A stretch of 64,000 bases of DNA, taken from the NCBI GenBank assembly GCA_001898625.1, contig MKUP01000007.1:182627-246626 (forward strand), written 5' to 3'. The notes under the pieces are model-generated. The model searched no databases and was not told where the DNA came from. It saw only the letters and a list, made by a program, of their open reading frames with translations. Source of the stretch: Burkholderiales bacterium 67-32. Its GTDB lineage: Bacteria; Pseudomonadota; Gammaproteobacteria; Burkholderiales; Burkholderiaceae_B. Positions 23,491 through 33,625 of the stretch are shown here, one piece after another. Each line of letters starts with the position of its first letter. Within the stretch, counting starts at the first letter, position 1. The position numbers were made by a program, and so were the translations under genes.

Positions 23491-25095
23491 GTGAGCGAAG
23501 CGGTCAAGAGCACTTCCCAGGGCGGCTTCGGGCCGCTGAAGCAGAAGCTGTTCGCCGTGCTGTGGGGCGCGACGATCATCGGCAACACCGGCAGCTTCAT
23601 CCGCGACGTGGCCAGTTCCTGGCTGATGACGGACCTGTCGACCTCGCCCACGGCGGTCGCCATGGTGCAGGCCGCCGCCACGCTGCCCATCTTCCTCCTG
23701 GCCATTCCGGCCGGCGTGCTGTCCGACATCCTGGATCGGCGCAAATTCCTGATCGCGATCCAGGTGCTGCTGGCCTGCGTCAGCGTCAGCCTGATGCTGC
23801 TCACGGCCTGGGGCATGCAGACCATCGGTTCGCTGGTCGCGCTGACCTTCCTGGGTGGCATCGGGGCGGCGCTGATGGGGCCCACCTGGCAGGCCATCGT
23901 GCCCGAGCTGGTGGACAAGAAGGACATCAAGAACGGCGTGGCCCTGAATTCGCTCGGCATCAACATCGCGCGCGCCATAGGCCCCGCGCTGGGCGGCCTG
24001 ATCCTGGCGAGCCTGGGCGGCGCGGTCACTTATGGCGTGGACGTCATCAGCTATGCCTTCGTGATCGCCGCGCTGCTGTGGTGGCGCCGGCCGCCCACGC
24101 CGCACGACGAATTGTCGGAGCAGTTCCTGGGCGCGTTCCGGGCGGGATTGCGCTATGCGCGGGCCAGCCGCGAACTGCACGTCGTGTTGGTGCGCGCGTT
24201 CTGTTTCTTCGCGCTGGCCAGTTCGGTCTGGGCGCTGCTGCCGCTGGTGGCGCGCGGGTTGCTGGGTGGCGGGGCGGGGTTCTACGGCATCCTGCTGGGC
24301 GCGGTGGGCATGGGCGCGATAGGCGGGGCCGTGGTCATGCCCAAGCTGCGCGACAAGCTGGATGCCGATGGCCTGCTGCTGATGGCGGCGCTGGTGACGG
24401 CGGCGGTCATGGCGGGCCTGTCCTTCGCGCCGCCGCAGTGGTTGGCGGTGGTGGGCCTGCTGGTGCTGGGGGCGGCCTGGATCACCGCGTTGACCACGCT
24501 CAACGGCACGGCGCAGGCCATCCTGCCGAACTGGGTGCGCGGCCGATCGCTGGCCGTCTACCTGACCGTGTTCAATGGCGCGATGACCGCGGGCAGCCTG
24601 ACCTGGGGCGCGGTGGCCGAGTGGGTCGGCGTGCCCGCCGCGCTGTTGGCGGGCGCCGCGGGGCTGGTGATCGTGGGCGTGGTGTCACACGTGCTCAAGC
24701 TGCCCAAGGGCGAGGCCGATCTCGTGCCGTCGAACCATTGGCCCGAGCCCTTGACGGCCGCGCCGGTGGAGAACGACAGGGGGCCGGTGCTGATTCTGGT
24801 CGAATACCGGATCGCCCCCAAGGATCGCGTGGCCTTCCTGCGCGTGCTGGAGCGTCTGTCGGCCGAACGGCGCCGCGATGGCGCCTATGCCTGGGGCGTG
24901 ACCGAGGATGCGGCCGAGCCGGGGCTCATGCTGGAATGGTTCCAGGTGGAGTCCTGGGCGGAGCACCTGCGCCAGCACAAGCGGGTGTCGAAGGCCGACG
25001 CCGATGTCCAGGAGGAGATCCTGCGCTTCCACCTGGGGCCGGAACGGCCGGCGGTGCGCCACCTCCTGGCGGTTCATAGCCGTACGGCCGCCTGA
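23491..25095 (+). CDS. MFS transporter with C-terminal ABM-like domain
   Basis: A 534-residue protein. Residues 1 to about 415 form a 12-helix major facilitator of the EntS/MFS_3 type, with 'PAGVLSDILDRRKFLI' as the conserved loop 2-3 motif. Residues about 430-534 ('ILVEYRIAPKDRVAFLRVLE' to 'EEILRFHLG') look like a ferredoxin-like antibiotic-biosynthesis-monooxygenase domain, probably cytoplasmic. Last gene of the pirin/amidohydrolase operon. Likely exports or imports a metabolite of that pathway. The direction is unknown. Confidence 0.9.
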   Translation: MSEAVKSTSQGGFGPLKQKLFAVLWGATIIGNTGSFIRDVASSWLMTDLSTSPTAVAMVQAAATLPIFLLAIPAGVLSDILDRRKFLIAIQVLLACVSVSLMLLTAWGMQTIGSLVALTFLGGIGAALMGPTWQAIVPELVDKKDIKNGVALNSLGINIARAIGPALGGLILASLGGAVTYGVDVISYAFVIAALLWWRRPPTPHDELSEQFLGAFRAGLRYARASRELHVVLVRAFCFFALASSVWALLPLVARGLLGGGAGFYGILLGAVGMGAIGGAVVMPKLRDKLDADGLLLMAALVTAAVMAGLSFAPPQWLAVVGLLVLGAAWITALTTLNGTAQAILPNWVRGRSLAVYLTVFNGAMTAGSLTWGAVAEWVGVPAALLAGAAGLVIVGVVSHVLKLPKGEADLVPSNHWPEPLTAAPVENDRGPVLILVEYRIAPKDRVAFLRVLERLSAERRRDGAYAWGVTEDAAEPGLMLEWFQVESWAEHLRQHKRVSKADADVQEEILRFHLGPERPAVRHLLAVHSRTAA

Positions 25096-25117
25096 TGGCA
25101 TGCGCCGGAGCACCCGA

Positions 25118-25144
25118 AGGGCGCGGCCGCGGCGGCCGCGCCCC
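25118..25144. terminator. GC hairpin between convergent genes
   Basis: GGGCGCGGCC-GCGGC-GGCCGCGCCC is a perfect 10-bp stem (25119-25143) between the carrier and the penicillin acylase, whose stops face each other. There is no T-run, so intrinsic termination is uncertain. Confidence 0.35.
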
Positions 25145-25151
25145 GGACCAC

Positions 25152-27647
25152 TCAACGCGCCGGTTGCAGCGTGATGCTGTCCGCCTTCAGGCTGTCGACC
25201 TTTTGCCGGCTGAAGGCCATGGGGAAAAGTTCCCCCTTGACCCACAGCGGCAGCAGGTTCTTGTAGTAGGGGCTGGCGGGATCGGATGACTGGCCCGGCA
25301 CGTTCATGGCCAGCGAGTTGTCCCAGTTGCCCACGTCGATGGCCTGCCGGTAGGACGCACCGTGGATCTTGCGGAAATCGGCGCCATAGGCGCCCAGGTA
25401 CACCGTCTCGATATTGCCGCTCATCGGATAGCGCTCGGTCCCCAGCGCGGCGCGCTGATCGGCCGGCAGCAGCGCCGCCAACTGATGATCGAACTTGATG
25501 TGGAACAGGTCGCCCCATTTCCATTTGGCGGGATCGTTGCCCAGCACCTCCTTCAGGTTGGCGAGTCCTTCTTTCAGCGCATCGACCAGCAGCGCGTCGC
25601 GGCCCTGGACCGGCTCGGCGCCGAAGGCCGCGTCGGGTTCCCGGAGCTTGTTCATTACCAGCCGCTTGTCGAGGTCCCCGAACGTGGCGCGGCTGGCGGC
25701 CGGCACGTATAGATCCGAGACCCTGGCGACGATGACGTACTGCCAGAACTCATAGATGGTGGCCGCCACCGAGTCGGCGGACATGCGGTGGTTCCAGGCC
25801 TTGAGCCGTCGCAGCGCGTCGGCTACCTCGGCTTCGGGCGAGGACAGGCTCGAAGCCAGACCCATCAGGTCGCGCGCCGGGATGGACAGGTCGTCGTATT
25901 GCAGCTTGACGGTGTCCTGCACGGTCAGGCCGCGCGCGCTGCCCAGGACCTCGCCGATGCGCTGCACCCGGTTGGGATCCGACCATTCGCGCGCCGACAT
26001 GTCCTTGCGCGCATAGTCGTCCGGCACGTTGTACTCGTTGGCCGTGGCGTAGAACCCCTTGGCCGGGTTCAGCACGCGCGGCAGCGAGGTGCCCGGCAGG
26101 ATGCCGTCCCATTCATGGCTGCCGTCGCCCGGGACCGGCAGGAGGCCCGACCATCCGGCCCTGGGCCGGATGGGAGCGAGCGCGCCGCCGAACCAGCCGA
26201 TGTTGCCGTCCACGTCGGCATACACCATGTTCTCGCCGGGGGTGTAGTGGCGGGCCATGCCGGCGGTGAACTCGTCCCAGTTCCGTGCCTGGCTCAGGCG
26301 CAGGCTGGCCAGGTAGGCGGCGGTGCCGGGAAACTCCAGATAGGCCGCGCGCATGGCGTAGGCCTTGCCTCGGGCGGCGTCCTCGTGAAGCACGGGGCCG
26401 TGGCGGGTGAACTTGATCGTCGCCTTCACGTCGGCCTGGCCCCGCACCTTGATCGTCTCCTCGACCAGGCGCATTTTTTCCCACTTGCCCTGGTAGCGGT
26501 ATTCGTCGCGGTTGGCGGGATTGGTCTCGTAGACGTACAGGTCCTCCTCGTCGCCGAACGAGAAGATGGTCAGGCCGAAGGCGACGCGGTCGTTATGGCC
26601 GATGGACACGCCGGGCAGCGCCGGCTCGCCCGCGCCGATGACGTTCCAGCCGGGCGAGTTCAGGTGCACCATGTAGCGCAGCGAGGGCATGGACAGGGCC
26701 CGGTGCGGATCGTTGGACAGGATCGGTTTGCCCGACGCGGTGCGTGCGCCCGAGATCGTCCAGTTGTTGCTCTCGTAGCGGGCGATGCGGCGCGCGTTGG
26801 CGCGGGCCATGCCCTCGGCCGCGCTGCTGGCGGCGGCGGGCTCGTCGGGACCCGTCAAGGCCTTGGCCAGCGTGTCGCGGGCCTTCGCGCCCAACGGACT
26901 GCCGGGGAAGTCGCTGGCCTGGAAGCGCGCGGCGGCATGGCCGAGGTTGTAGGCGTTCATGACCGAGCCGTCGATCTGCGACAGGTCCACGCCGCCGGGT
27001 ACCTGCAGGTCGATGGGCGGTTCGAACAGGCTGAGTTCCTGTACCTTCTTCGCGCCCATCGCCGTGACGTCGCGCGCGAGAGCGACTTCGGAACCGATGT
27101 TGCGGGTGATGCCGTACTTGCGCACCAGCACCGTTTCCGGACGCCAGTGATCGGGCTCGGTGCCCGTCAGGCGGAACTCCAGCGGCAGCCGGGCCGGATC
27201 GGCCTTGACCTGGTCGATGTAGGCGTTGATGCCGGCCACGAACGCGGAAATGATGGCCTGGCTTTGCGGATGGTAGCTGGCGTATTCCTTTTCCAGGTCG
27301 CCCCGGTACAGGAACATCCGGGCCGCCCGGTCGGCCTCGACGAAGCGCGGCCCGAACTGTTCGGCCATCCTGCCTTCGCCCTGGCGGCGCCATTGGTCCA
27401 GTTGCCACAGCCGGTCGCGCGCGGCGTTGTAGCCCTGCGCGTAGAACATGTCTTCCTGGTTCTTGGCGTAGATGTGCGATACGCCGTATTTGTCGCGGAT
27501 GATCTCGACGCTTTCCTTCAGGCCGGGAAGCGTGTTGCCGCCGCCGGGCGGCGGGGCCGGGTCGTCGTCTCCTCCACCGCAAGCGGCCAAGAGCAGCGCG
27601 GCGCCGACCGAACAGGCCGTGGCGGTTCGTCTCCATGCGTGGTCCAT
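25152..27647 (-). CDS. Penicillin acylase-family lipoprotein
   Basis: An 831-residue Ntn-hydrolase of the penicillin G acylase / AHL acylase family. The lipobox 'LLLAACGG' lipidates Cys23. Residues 45-230 are the alpha chain ('KYGVSHIYAKNQEDMFYAQG'). Ser293 in 'IARYESNNWTISGART' is the expected N-terminal nucleophile of the beta chain after self-cleavage. Later 'NYTPGENMVY'-like and 'GNIETVYLG' segments are typical of the beta chain. Substrates could be acyl-homoserine lactones, beta-lactams or other N-acyl amides. AGGAG precedes ATG 27647. Monocistronic, with an AraC gene 230 bases upstream on the same strand. Confidence 0.93.
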   Translation of the reverse strand: MDHAWRRTATACSVGAALLLAACGGGDDDPAPPPGGGNTLPGLKESVEIIRDKYGVSHIYAKNQEDMFYAQGYNAARDRLWQLDQWRRQGEGRMAEQFGPRFVEADRAARMFLYRGDLEKEYASYHPQSQAIISAFVAGINAYIDQVKADPARLPLEFRLTGTEPDHWRPETVLVRKYGITRNIGSEVALARDVTAMGAKKVQELSLFEPPIDLQVPGGVDLSQIDGSVMNAYNLGHAAARFQASDFPGSPLGAKARDTLAKALTGPDEPAAASSAAEGMARANARRIARYESNNWTISGARTASGKPILSNDPHRALSMPSLRYMVHLNSPGWNVIGAGEPALPGVSIGHNDRVAFGLTIFSFGDEEDLYVYETNPANRDEYRYQGKWEKMRLVEETIKVRGQADVKATIKFTRHGPVLHEDAARGKAYAMRAAYLEFPGTAAYLASLRLSQARNWDEFTAGMARHYTPGENMVYADVDGNIGWFGGALAPIRPRAGWSGLLPVPGDGSHEWDGILPGTSLPRVLNPAKGFYATANEYNVPDDYARKDMSAREWSDPNRVQRIGEVLGSARGLTVQDTVKLQYDDLSIPARDLMGLASSLSSPEAEVADALRRLKAWNHRMSADSVAATIYEFWQYVIVARVSDLYVPAASRATFGDLDKRLVMNKLREPDAAFGAEPVQGRDALLVDALKEGLANLKEVLGNDPAKWKWGDLFHIKFDHQLAALLPADQRAALGTERYPMSGNIETVYLGAYGADFRKIHGASYRQAIDVGNWDNSLAMNVPGQSSDPASPYYKNLLPLWVKGELFPMAFSRQKVDSLKADSITLQPAR

Positions 27648-27877
27648 CGATGTCTCCTGTTTGGGGATAGATATGTGCCGCGCATTGCGAGCCGGAGCAC
27701 GATGGGGCTTTAGCAGGCGACGTACCCAGGCGGCAGGACCGTGCCAACTGGCCCTAACGCATTGATTGGAATGGGGATTTTCCTTCGACGGGAAGGAGCG
27801 GGCGGCGCCGTTTTCCGGGATTCCGCATAAAGCGGGGTTGTGGGCTGGCGAACTGCCGGAATGGTGGCGCCGGTTTG

Positions 27878-28846
27878 CTATGCCTGCGCGGCCAGCGGCC
27901 TGCCGCGCAAGGCGCCGGGCGGCTGGCCGACCACGCGCTTGAAGGCCCGGCTGAAGGCGGCCAGTGAACCGTAGCCCAGGCGGTAGGCCACCGTTTCGAT
28001 GGGCTGGCGTTCCCGCTCTATCCACTGCACGGCAAGCTGCATGCGCAGTTCGGTCAGGTAGCGCAGCGGCGTCATGCCGGTCACGGCCAGGAAGCGTTCG
28101 GCGAAGACCGAGCGCGAACTGCCCATTTGCGCCGCCAGTTCCGCGACCGTCCACGGGCGGCCCGGATCGCGGTGCAGCGCGACGATGACCTTGCCCAGGC
28201 GGGGATCGCGCAGCGCCTGCACCCAGCCCGTGGCATCGCCGCATCCGCACTCGACCCAGCCGCGCACGATGAAGGCGGACACCACGTCGGCCAGCCGCGC
28301 AAGGATGCCGGCGAAGCCGGCGCGCCGTGTCCGCGCCTCGCGCTCCATGGCATCGAGCATGGGCCGGATCTCGGGGTAGCGGTCGAGCAGGGTGCCGACC
28401 AGCATGACTTCGGGCATCGACGCCACGAGCATCTGCATGCCGCCCAGGTGGAACTCCATGCAGCCGCTGAAGACCAGCGGACCGCCGGCCGGGCACGCGG
28501 CCGGCTTGACCGCGCAGACCTGCTCGCAGATGTCGACCGACTCGAAGGCCGTGATGTCCCGGCTGGGCGTCTCGGGCGAGGACAGCAGCTCGTGCATCCC
28601 GCCATGCGGCAGCAGTACGGCATCGCCGGTGTCAAGCCGGTGCAGCGTCCGGCTGGCGGTGCGCAGCAGCAGCGGACCGCGGCCGACGAAGTGGAACTGC
28701 GCGCGTCCTGGCGCCTGGCCGAAGCGCACGCCGCAGGGGGGCGCGAGTTCGATCCGCCGGTACTGGACGCCGACCAGCCGCATGCCGAGCAGCAGCTCGC
28801 TGGCGGGATCGAAGTCGGGGACGGGTTGCAGGTCGGGCGTGTCCAT
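27878..28846 (-). CDS. AraC-family transcriptional regulator
   Basis: A 322-residue regulator. It has an N-terminal cupin-like sensing domain ('DTGDAVLLPHGGMHELL') and a C-terminal double HTH ('WTVAELAAQMGSSRSVFAER' and 'IETVAYRLGYGSLAAFSRAF'). I chose ATG 28846; an ATG at 28867 is also in frame. It is divergent from an MFS carrier gene, 99 bases away, the usual arrangement of this AraC subgroup with its target efflux gene. Confidence 0.93.
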   Translation of the reverse strand: MDTPDLQPVPDFDPASELLLGMRLVGVQYRRIELAPPCGVRFGQAPGRAQFHFVGRGPLLLRTASRTLHRLDTGDAVLLPHGGMHELLSSPETPSRDITAFESVDICEQVCAVKPAACPAGGPLVFSGCMEFHLGGMQMLVASMPEVMLVGTLLDRYPEIRPMLDAMEREARTRRAGFAGILARLADVVSAFIVRGWVECGCGDATGWVQALRDPRLGKVIVALHRDPGRPWTVAELAAQMGSSRSVFAERFLAVTGMTPLRYLTELRMQLAVQWIERERQPIETVAYRLGYGSLAAFSRAFKRVVGQPPGALRGRPLAAQA

Positions 28847-28945
28847 GATTTCCGGACGATAGATCAATAAAAAAGGATTCTACGTCATAGACAGTCCTGG
28901 CGTGCGGCCGATACGCTGCGGCTTTCGTCAATCCTGGAAGTCGTC

Positions 28946-30160
28946 ATGAGTGAGTGCATTTCTCCCGGCCGCCTGGTCGCCGCGCCGGACCGGCCCGCCT
29001 GGGGCGCGGTGTTCGGGCTGGCGCTGGGTGTGTTCGGCCTGGTCACGGCCGAGTTCCTGCCCGCCAGCCTGCTGACGCCGATGGCCACCAGCCTGGGCGT
29101 GACCGAGGGCCTGGCGGGGCAGACGGTGACAGCGACTTCGGCGGTCGCGCTGGTCACCAGCCTCTTGATCGCGGCGGCGACGCGCGGCATCGACCGCAGA
29201 TGGGTGTTGATGGCGTTTTCCGTGCTGCTGATCGCCTCGAACCTGCTGGTCGCCTTCGCGCCCAGCCTGACCGTCATCCTGTTGGGGCGGGTGCTGCTGG
29301 GCATCGCCATCGGCGGGTTCTGGACCATGTCGGCCGCGACGGCGATGCGGCTCGTACCCGACGCCATGGTGCCGCGCGCGCTGTCCCTGATCTTCGGCGG
29401 TGTGTCGGTCGCGACGATCGCGGCGGCGCCGCTGGGCAGCTATTTCGGCCATCTGCTCGGATGGCGCAACGTCTTTCTGCTGGCCACGTCGCTGGGCGTG
29501 GTGGCGCTGGTATGGCAGGCCCTGACCCTGCCGCGCATGGCGCCAGCGGGTTCCACGCGCCTGGGCACGCTGGTCGATGTGCTGCGGCGGCCGGGCGTGG
29601 CGCTGGGCATGGGGGCCTGCATCATGGTCTTCACCGGGCACTTTGCTTTCTTCACCTATCTGCGGCCGTTCCTGGAAAGCGTGCCCGGCGTGGACGTCAA
29701 CGGCCTGTCGGCCATGCTGCTGGGATTCGGCGTGGCCAATTTCGTCGGCACGTCGCTGTCGGGCCTGTTGCTGCAGCGCAGCCTGCGCACGACGCTGCTG
29801 CTGATGCCGCTGGCGATGGGCGGCATCGGCCTGGTCCTGGCGGGCACGGGGACGCTGCCCTGGATCGCGGCCGTGCTGGTCGCGCTGTGGGGCATGGCCT
29901 TCGGCGCGGTGCCGGTGGCCTGGTCGACCTGGTTGACGCGGGTCGTGCCCGACGAGGCCGAGAGCGGCGGCGGGCTGATCGTGGCCGCCGTGCAACTGGC
30001 CATCACCGTGGGCGCGGCCGCCGGTGGCGTGGTGTTCGACGCGGGGGGCGCGCACGGCGTCTTCGCGGCCAGCGCGGTGTTGCTGCTGGGGGCGGCGCTG
30101 GTGGTGTTCAGGGGGTTCTGGCGGCGGCCGGTGCTGGCCGCCGCGCCTTTGCCCCGATAG
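28946..30160 (+). CDS. MFS transporter (DHA1-type, arabinose-efflux-like)
   Basis: A 404-residue 12-helix major facilitator. Loop motif 'ATRGIDRRWVLM' follows helix 2, and 'LGRVLLGIAIGGFWTMSAAT' is helix 4. The whole resembles AraJ/NepI-type drug or sugar efflux proteins. It is divergent from the AraC regulator, which probably controls it. The substrate is unknown. Confidence 0.92.
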   Translation: MSECISPGRLVAAPDRPAWGAVFGLALGVFGLVTAEFLPASLLTPMATSLGVTEGLAGQTVTATSAVALVTSLLIAAATRGIDRRWVLMAFSVLLIASNLLVAFAPSLTVILLGRVLLGIAIGGFWTMSAATAMRLVPDAMVPRALSLIFGGVSVATIAAAPLGSYFGHLLGWRNVFLLATSLGVVALVWQALTLPRMAPAGSTRLGTLVDVLRRPGVALGMGACIMVFTGHFAFFTYLRPFLESVPGVDVNGLSAMLLGFGVANFVGTSLSGLLLQRSLRTTLLLMPLAMGGIGLVLAGTGTLPWIAAVLVALWGMAFGAVPVAWSTWLTRVVPDEAESGGGLIVAAVQLAITVGAAAGGVVFDAGGAHGVFAASAVLLLGAALVVFRGFWRRPVLAAAPLPR

Positions 30161-30189
30161 AGCACCGGGCCGCGCCCGCGTCCGGCCTC

Positions 30190-32481
30190 CTAGCCCAGGC
30201 CGGCGTTGGCCCCGAGCACCGCCAGGGCGGTCATGTTGATGATGCGGCGGACCGTCGCGCTGGACGTCAGGATGTGCACCGGCGCGTTCACGCCCAGCAG
30301 GAAGGGCCCCACGGCCACGTTGCCGCCGGCGGCGGTCTTGAGCAGGTTGTAGGCGATGTTGCCCGCGTCCACGTTGGGGCAGACCAGCAGGTTGGCTTCG
30401 CCCTTCAACGTGGAGGACGGGAGGATGCGCAGCCGCAGGGCCTCGTCCAGCGCGCAGTCGCCGTGCATTTCGCCGTCCACTTCCAGGTCCGGCGCCTGTT
30501 CGCGCAGCAGTTCCAGCGCGCGGCGCATCTTGCCGCCCGAGGCCGAACTGCCCGAGCCGAAGTTCGAACGCGACAGCAGCGCGGTCTTGGGCGCCAGGTC
30601 CAGCCGGCGCATGGCTTCGGCCGCCGCCTGCGTGTATTCGGCGATCTGCTCGGCGCTGGGATCGTCGTTGACGTGCGTGTCCACCAGCGCGATGGTCCGT
30701 TCGTTCAGCAGCAGGATGTTCATCGCGGCGTAGACGCCGTGTCCGGGCCGCCGGCCGATGACTTCGTCGACGAAACGCAGGTGGTCGTGGTAGGCGCCGA
30801 CGGTGCCGCAGATCATGCCGTCGGCATCGCCCAGGTGGACCATCATGGCGCCGATCAGAGTCATGCGGCGGCGCATCTCCACGCGCGCCATCTCCTTGGT
30901 GATGCCGCGGCGGCACATCTTTTCCCAGTACGTCGTCCAGTATTGGTGGAAGCGTTCGTCGAACTCGGGGTTGGTCACCTCGACGTCCTGGCCCAGGCGC
31001 AGGCGCAGTCCGAACTTCTCGATGCGCGCGAGCAGCACGGCGGGGCGGCCGACCAGGATGGGCTTGGCCAAGCCCTCGTCCACGATCACCTGTACGGCCC
31101 GCAGCACGCGCTCGTCCTCGCCTTCGGTGAACACGATGCGCGCCTTGCCGCCGTCGCGCACGAAGCGCTTGGCGTTGGCGAACAGCGGCTTCATGAAAGC
31201 GCCGGAGCGGTAGACGAACTGCTGCAACTGCTCGGCATACGCGTCCATGTCCGCCAGCGGGCGGGTCGCCACGCCGCTTGCCATCGCGGCGGCGGCCACG
31301 GCGGGCGCGATGCGCACGATCAGGCGCGGATCGAAGGGCTTGGGGATCAGGTAGTCGGGACCGAAGCGCAGGTCATAGGTGCCGTACGCGGCGGCCACCA
31401 CCTCGTTCTGTTCTTCCTCGGCCAGGGCGGCGATGGCGTAGACCGCGGCTTTCTCCATCTCGCGCGTGATCGTGGAGGCGCCCACGTCCAGCGCGCCCCG
31501 GAAGATGTAGGGGAAGCACAGTACGTTGTTGACCTGGTTGGGAAAATCCGAGCGCCCCGTGGCCATGACCACGTCGTCGCGCACAGCGTGGGCCGCGTCC
31601 GGCAGGATCTCGGGCGTGGGGTTGGCCAGCGCCAGGATCAGCGGCCGGGGGCCCATGGCCGCCACCATGCCGGGCTTGAGCACGCCACCGGCCGACAGAC
31701 CCAGGAACACGTCCGCGCCGGCGATGACCTCGGCCAGCGTGCGGGCGTCGGTCGGCTGCGCGAAGGACGCCTTCTGTTCGTCCATCAGCGCCGTGCGTCC
31801 CTCGTACACCACGCCCTCGATGTCGGTGACCCAGATGTTCTCGCGCGGCAGGCCCAGGTCCATCATCAATTCCAGGCAGGCCAGGGCCGCGGCGCCCGCG
31901 CCGGAGGTCACGACCTTGACCTGTCCGATGTCCTTGCCGACCACCTTCAGGCCGTTGATGAACGCGGCGCTGACCGTGATGGCGGTACCGTGCTGGTCGT
32001 CGTGGAAGACGGGGATCGTCATGCGCTCGCGCAGCTTCCGCTCGACGGCGAAGCACTCGGGCGCTTTGATGTCCTCGAGATTGATCCCGCCGAAGGTCGG
32101 GCCCAGCGAGGCGATGATGTCCACCAGCTTGTCCGGGTCGGTCTCGTCGATCTCGATGTCGAACACGTCGATGCCGGCGAATTTCTTGAACAGCACGGCC
32201 TTGCCTTCCATGACCGGCTTGGAGGCCAGCGGCCCGATGTTGCCCAGGCCCAGTACGGCTGTGCCGTTGGAGATCACGCCTACCAGGTTGCCGCGCGCGG
32301 TGTAGCGGAAGGCATTGGCCGGGTCGGCCACGATTTCCTCGCAGGCGGCGGCGACGCCCGGCGTGTAGGCCAGGGCAAGGTCGCGCTGCGTGACCAGCGG
32401 CTTGGTCGGGTAGATCGACACTTTTCCCGGAATGGGGAATTCATGGTAGTCGAGGGCGGCCTGGCGAATCGTGGTGCTCAT
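30190..32481 (-). CDS. maeB: NADP-dependent malic enzyme, MaeB type
   Basis: A 763-residue two-domain enzyme. Residues 1 to about 430 are malic enzyme: '[20 protein letters not shown]', '[16 protein letters not shown]', metal residues in '[13 protein letters not shown]' and '[10 protein letters not shown]', and the NADP-binding '[16 protein letters not shown]'. Residues about 430-763 are the phosphotransacetylase-like domain, regulatory in MaeB. It decarboxylates malate to pyruvate with NADP reduction. AGGAAG precedes ATG 32481. A core metabolic gene; divergent from a LysR gene. Confidence 0.97.
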   Translation of the reverse strand: MSTTIRQAALDYHEFPIPGKVSIYPTKPLVTQRDLALAYTPGVAAACEEIVADPANAFRYTARGNLVGVISNGTAVLGLGNIGPLASKPVMEGKAVLFKKFAGIDVFDIEIDETDPDKLVDIIASLGPTFGGINLEDIKAPECFAVERKLRERMTIPVFHDDQHGTAITVSAAFINGLKVVGKDIGQVKVVTSGAGAAALACLELMMDLGLPRENIWVTDIEGVVYEGRTALMDEQKASFAQPTDARTLAEVIAGADVFLGLSAGGVLKPGMVAAMGPRPLILALANPTPEILPDAAHAVRDDVVMATGRSDFPNQVNNVLCFPYIFRGALDVGASTITREMEKAAVYAIAALAEEEQNEVVAAAYGTYDLRFGPDYLIPKPFDPRLIVRIAPAVAAAAMASGVATRPLADMDAYAEQLQQFVYRSGAFMKPLFANAKRFVRDGGKARIVFTEGEDERVLRAVQVIVDEGLAKPILVGRPAVLLARIEKFGLRLRLGQDVEVTNPEFDERFHQYWTTYWEKMCRRGITKEMARVEMRRRMTLIGAMMVHLGDADGMICGTVGAYHDHLRFVDEVIGRRPGHGVYAAMNILLLNERTIALVDTHVNDDPSAEQIAEYTQAAAEAMRRLDLAPKTALLSRSNFGSGSSASGGKMRRALELLREQAPDLEVDGEMHGDCALDEALRLRILPSSTLKGEANLLVCPNVDAGNIAYNLLKTAAGGNVAVGPFLLGVNAPVHILTSSATVRRIINMTALAVLGANAGLG

Positions 32482-32575
32482 CTTCCTGTCCTTCCGTGCC
32501 TCTGGGGCATAGGGTTGCATCAAGATCCAGCCATTCTAGGCAGCGATTATCATTGAAATATTCTAATTAACGATG

Positions 32576-32606
32576 TGGCCATAATATTTAGCTGATATCT
32601 TGGCCA
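32576..32606. repeat. Two TGGCCA palindromes in the maeB/LysR gap
   Basis: TGGCCA occurs at 32576-32581 and 32601-32606, 25 bases apart, around an AT-rich TAATATTTAGCTGATATC. Such spaced symmetry just before a LysR gene may be an autoregulatory site. Only the symmetry is observed. Confidence 0.35.
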
Positions 32607-32614
32607 TTCCAGGC

Positions 32615-33613
32615 ATGCCAGATTCCGGTTTTCCCTCTGATGACGTCGTCCGCCGGTTGGTTTCCCGGCTGAAGATGCGCCATCTGCAACTGATCGTGCA
32701 GGTCCACCGGCTCGGCTCCCTGACGCGGGTGGCCGAACTGATGGCCACCAGCCAGCCGGCGGTGACCAATGCCTTGTCGGAACTGGAATCCATGTTCGGC
32801 GCGCCGCTGTTCGTCCGCACGGCACGCGGCATGGCGCCCACCGACATCGGGCGGATCGTGGCGGGCCGGGCGCGGGCCATGCTGCAGGACCTGGGGCATC
32901 TGGTGCGCGACATGGAGGCTTCCAGCGCGGGCCTGGCTGCCCGCCTGCACGTGGGGGTGACACCTTTCGTTTCCGGGCGGCTGGTGGCCGAGGCCGTCTC
33001 CTCTGTCCAGGCGGGGCCCCGGCGGCTGGCGGTGCGCATCCACGACGGCACCAGCGAGAGCCTGCTGCGCGCGCTGCGCGATCACGCGCTGGACGTGGTC
33101 ATCGCGCGGGCGAGTCCCATGCTGGACTTGCACGGATTGTCGTTCGAGCCGCTGTACCGGCAGCAGGCCCGGCTGATCAGCAACCGGCGCCTGGCGGCGC
33201 AACTGGGCCGCGCGCCGCTTTCATGGCCCCGGCTGGCCGAACTCGACTGGGTCCTGGGCGAACCCCATACCGCGCTGCGCGAGCAGGTCGCCGGCCTGTT
33301 CATCCAGGCGGGCGTCACCCCGCCGGTGCCCATCACGGAAGGCTATTCCGCCAAGCTCATCGGCGAGATCATCGCCGCGTCCGAGCGCGCGGTCTCGCTG
33401 CTGCCCGCCGATATCGCCGAGGAACTGGTGCACGTGGTGGGCGTGGCCATCGTTCCGTATTCCATCGCCTGGAGCCTGCCGCCCATCGCGGCCATCGTGC
33501 GCGAGGACAGCGGCGAGAACGAATCGCACCGGCGCTTCCTGGAAGCTGTGCGCCAGGCTTCCGACGGCATGCGGCGGGATGTGCCGGATCCGGGCCGGCA
33601 GACCGAGTTCTGA
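32615..33613 (+). CDS. LysR-family transcriptional regulator
   Basis: A 332-residue LysR protein. The HTH is in 'GSLTRVAELMATSQPAVTNA' and the substrate domain starts 'LHVGVTPFVSGRLVAEAV'. The first ATG is at 32615; a TTG at 32600 is in frame but less likely. It is divergent from maeB and convergent with an ankyrin gene. Whether it controls maeB is unknown. Confidence 0.92.
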   Translation: MPDSGFPSDDVVRRLVSRLKMRHLQLIVQVHRLGSLTRVAELMATSQPAVTNALSELESMFGAPLFVRTARGMAPTDIGRIVAGRARAMLQDLGHLVRDMEASSAGLAARLHVGVTPFVSGRLVAEAVSSVQAGPRRLAVRIHDGTSESLLRALRDHALDVVIARASPMLDLHGLSFEPLYRQQARLISNRRLAAQLGRAPLSWPRLAELDWVLGEPHTALREQVAGLFIQAGVTPPVPITEGYSAKLIGEIIAASERAVSLLPADIAEELVHVVGVAIVPYSIAWSLPPIAAIVREDSGENESHRRFLEAVRQASDGMRRDVPDPGRQTEF

Positions 33614-33625
33614 TCGGCCGGCTGG

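Noticed and set aside
28954-32556. A 1200-codon open frame on the plus strand across the MFS and maeB genes
   Set aside because: It is a shadow of the MFS gene and of antisense maeB. The translation is rich in Gly, Arg, His and Ala with no domain, while the other frames encode clear families.
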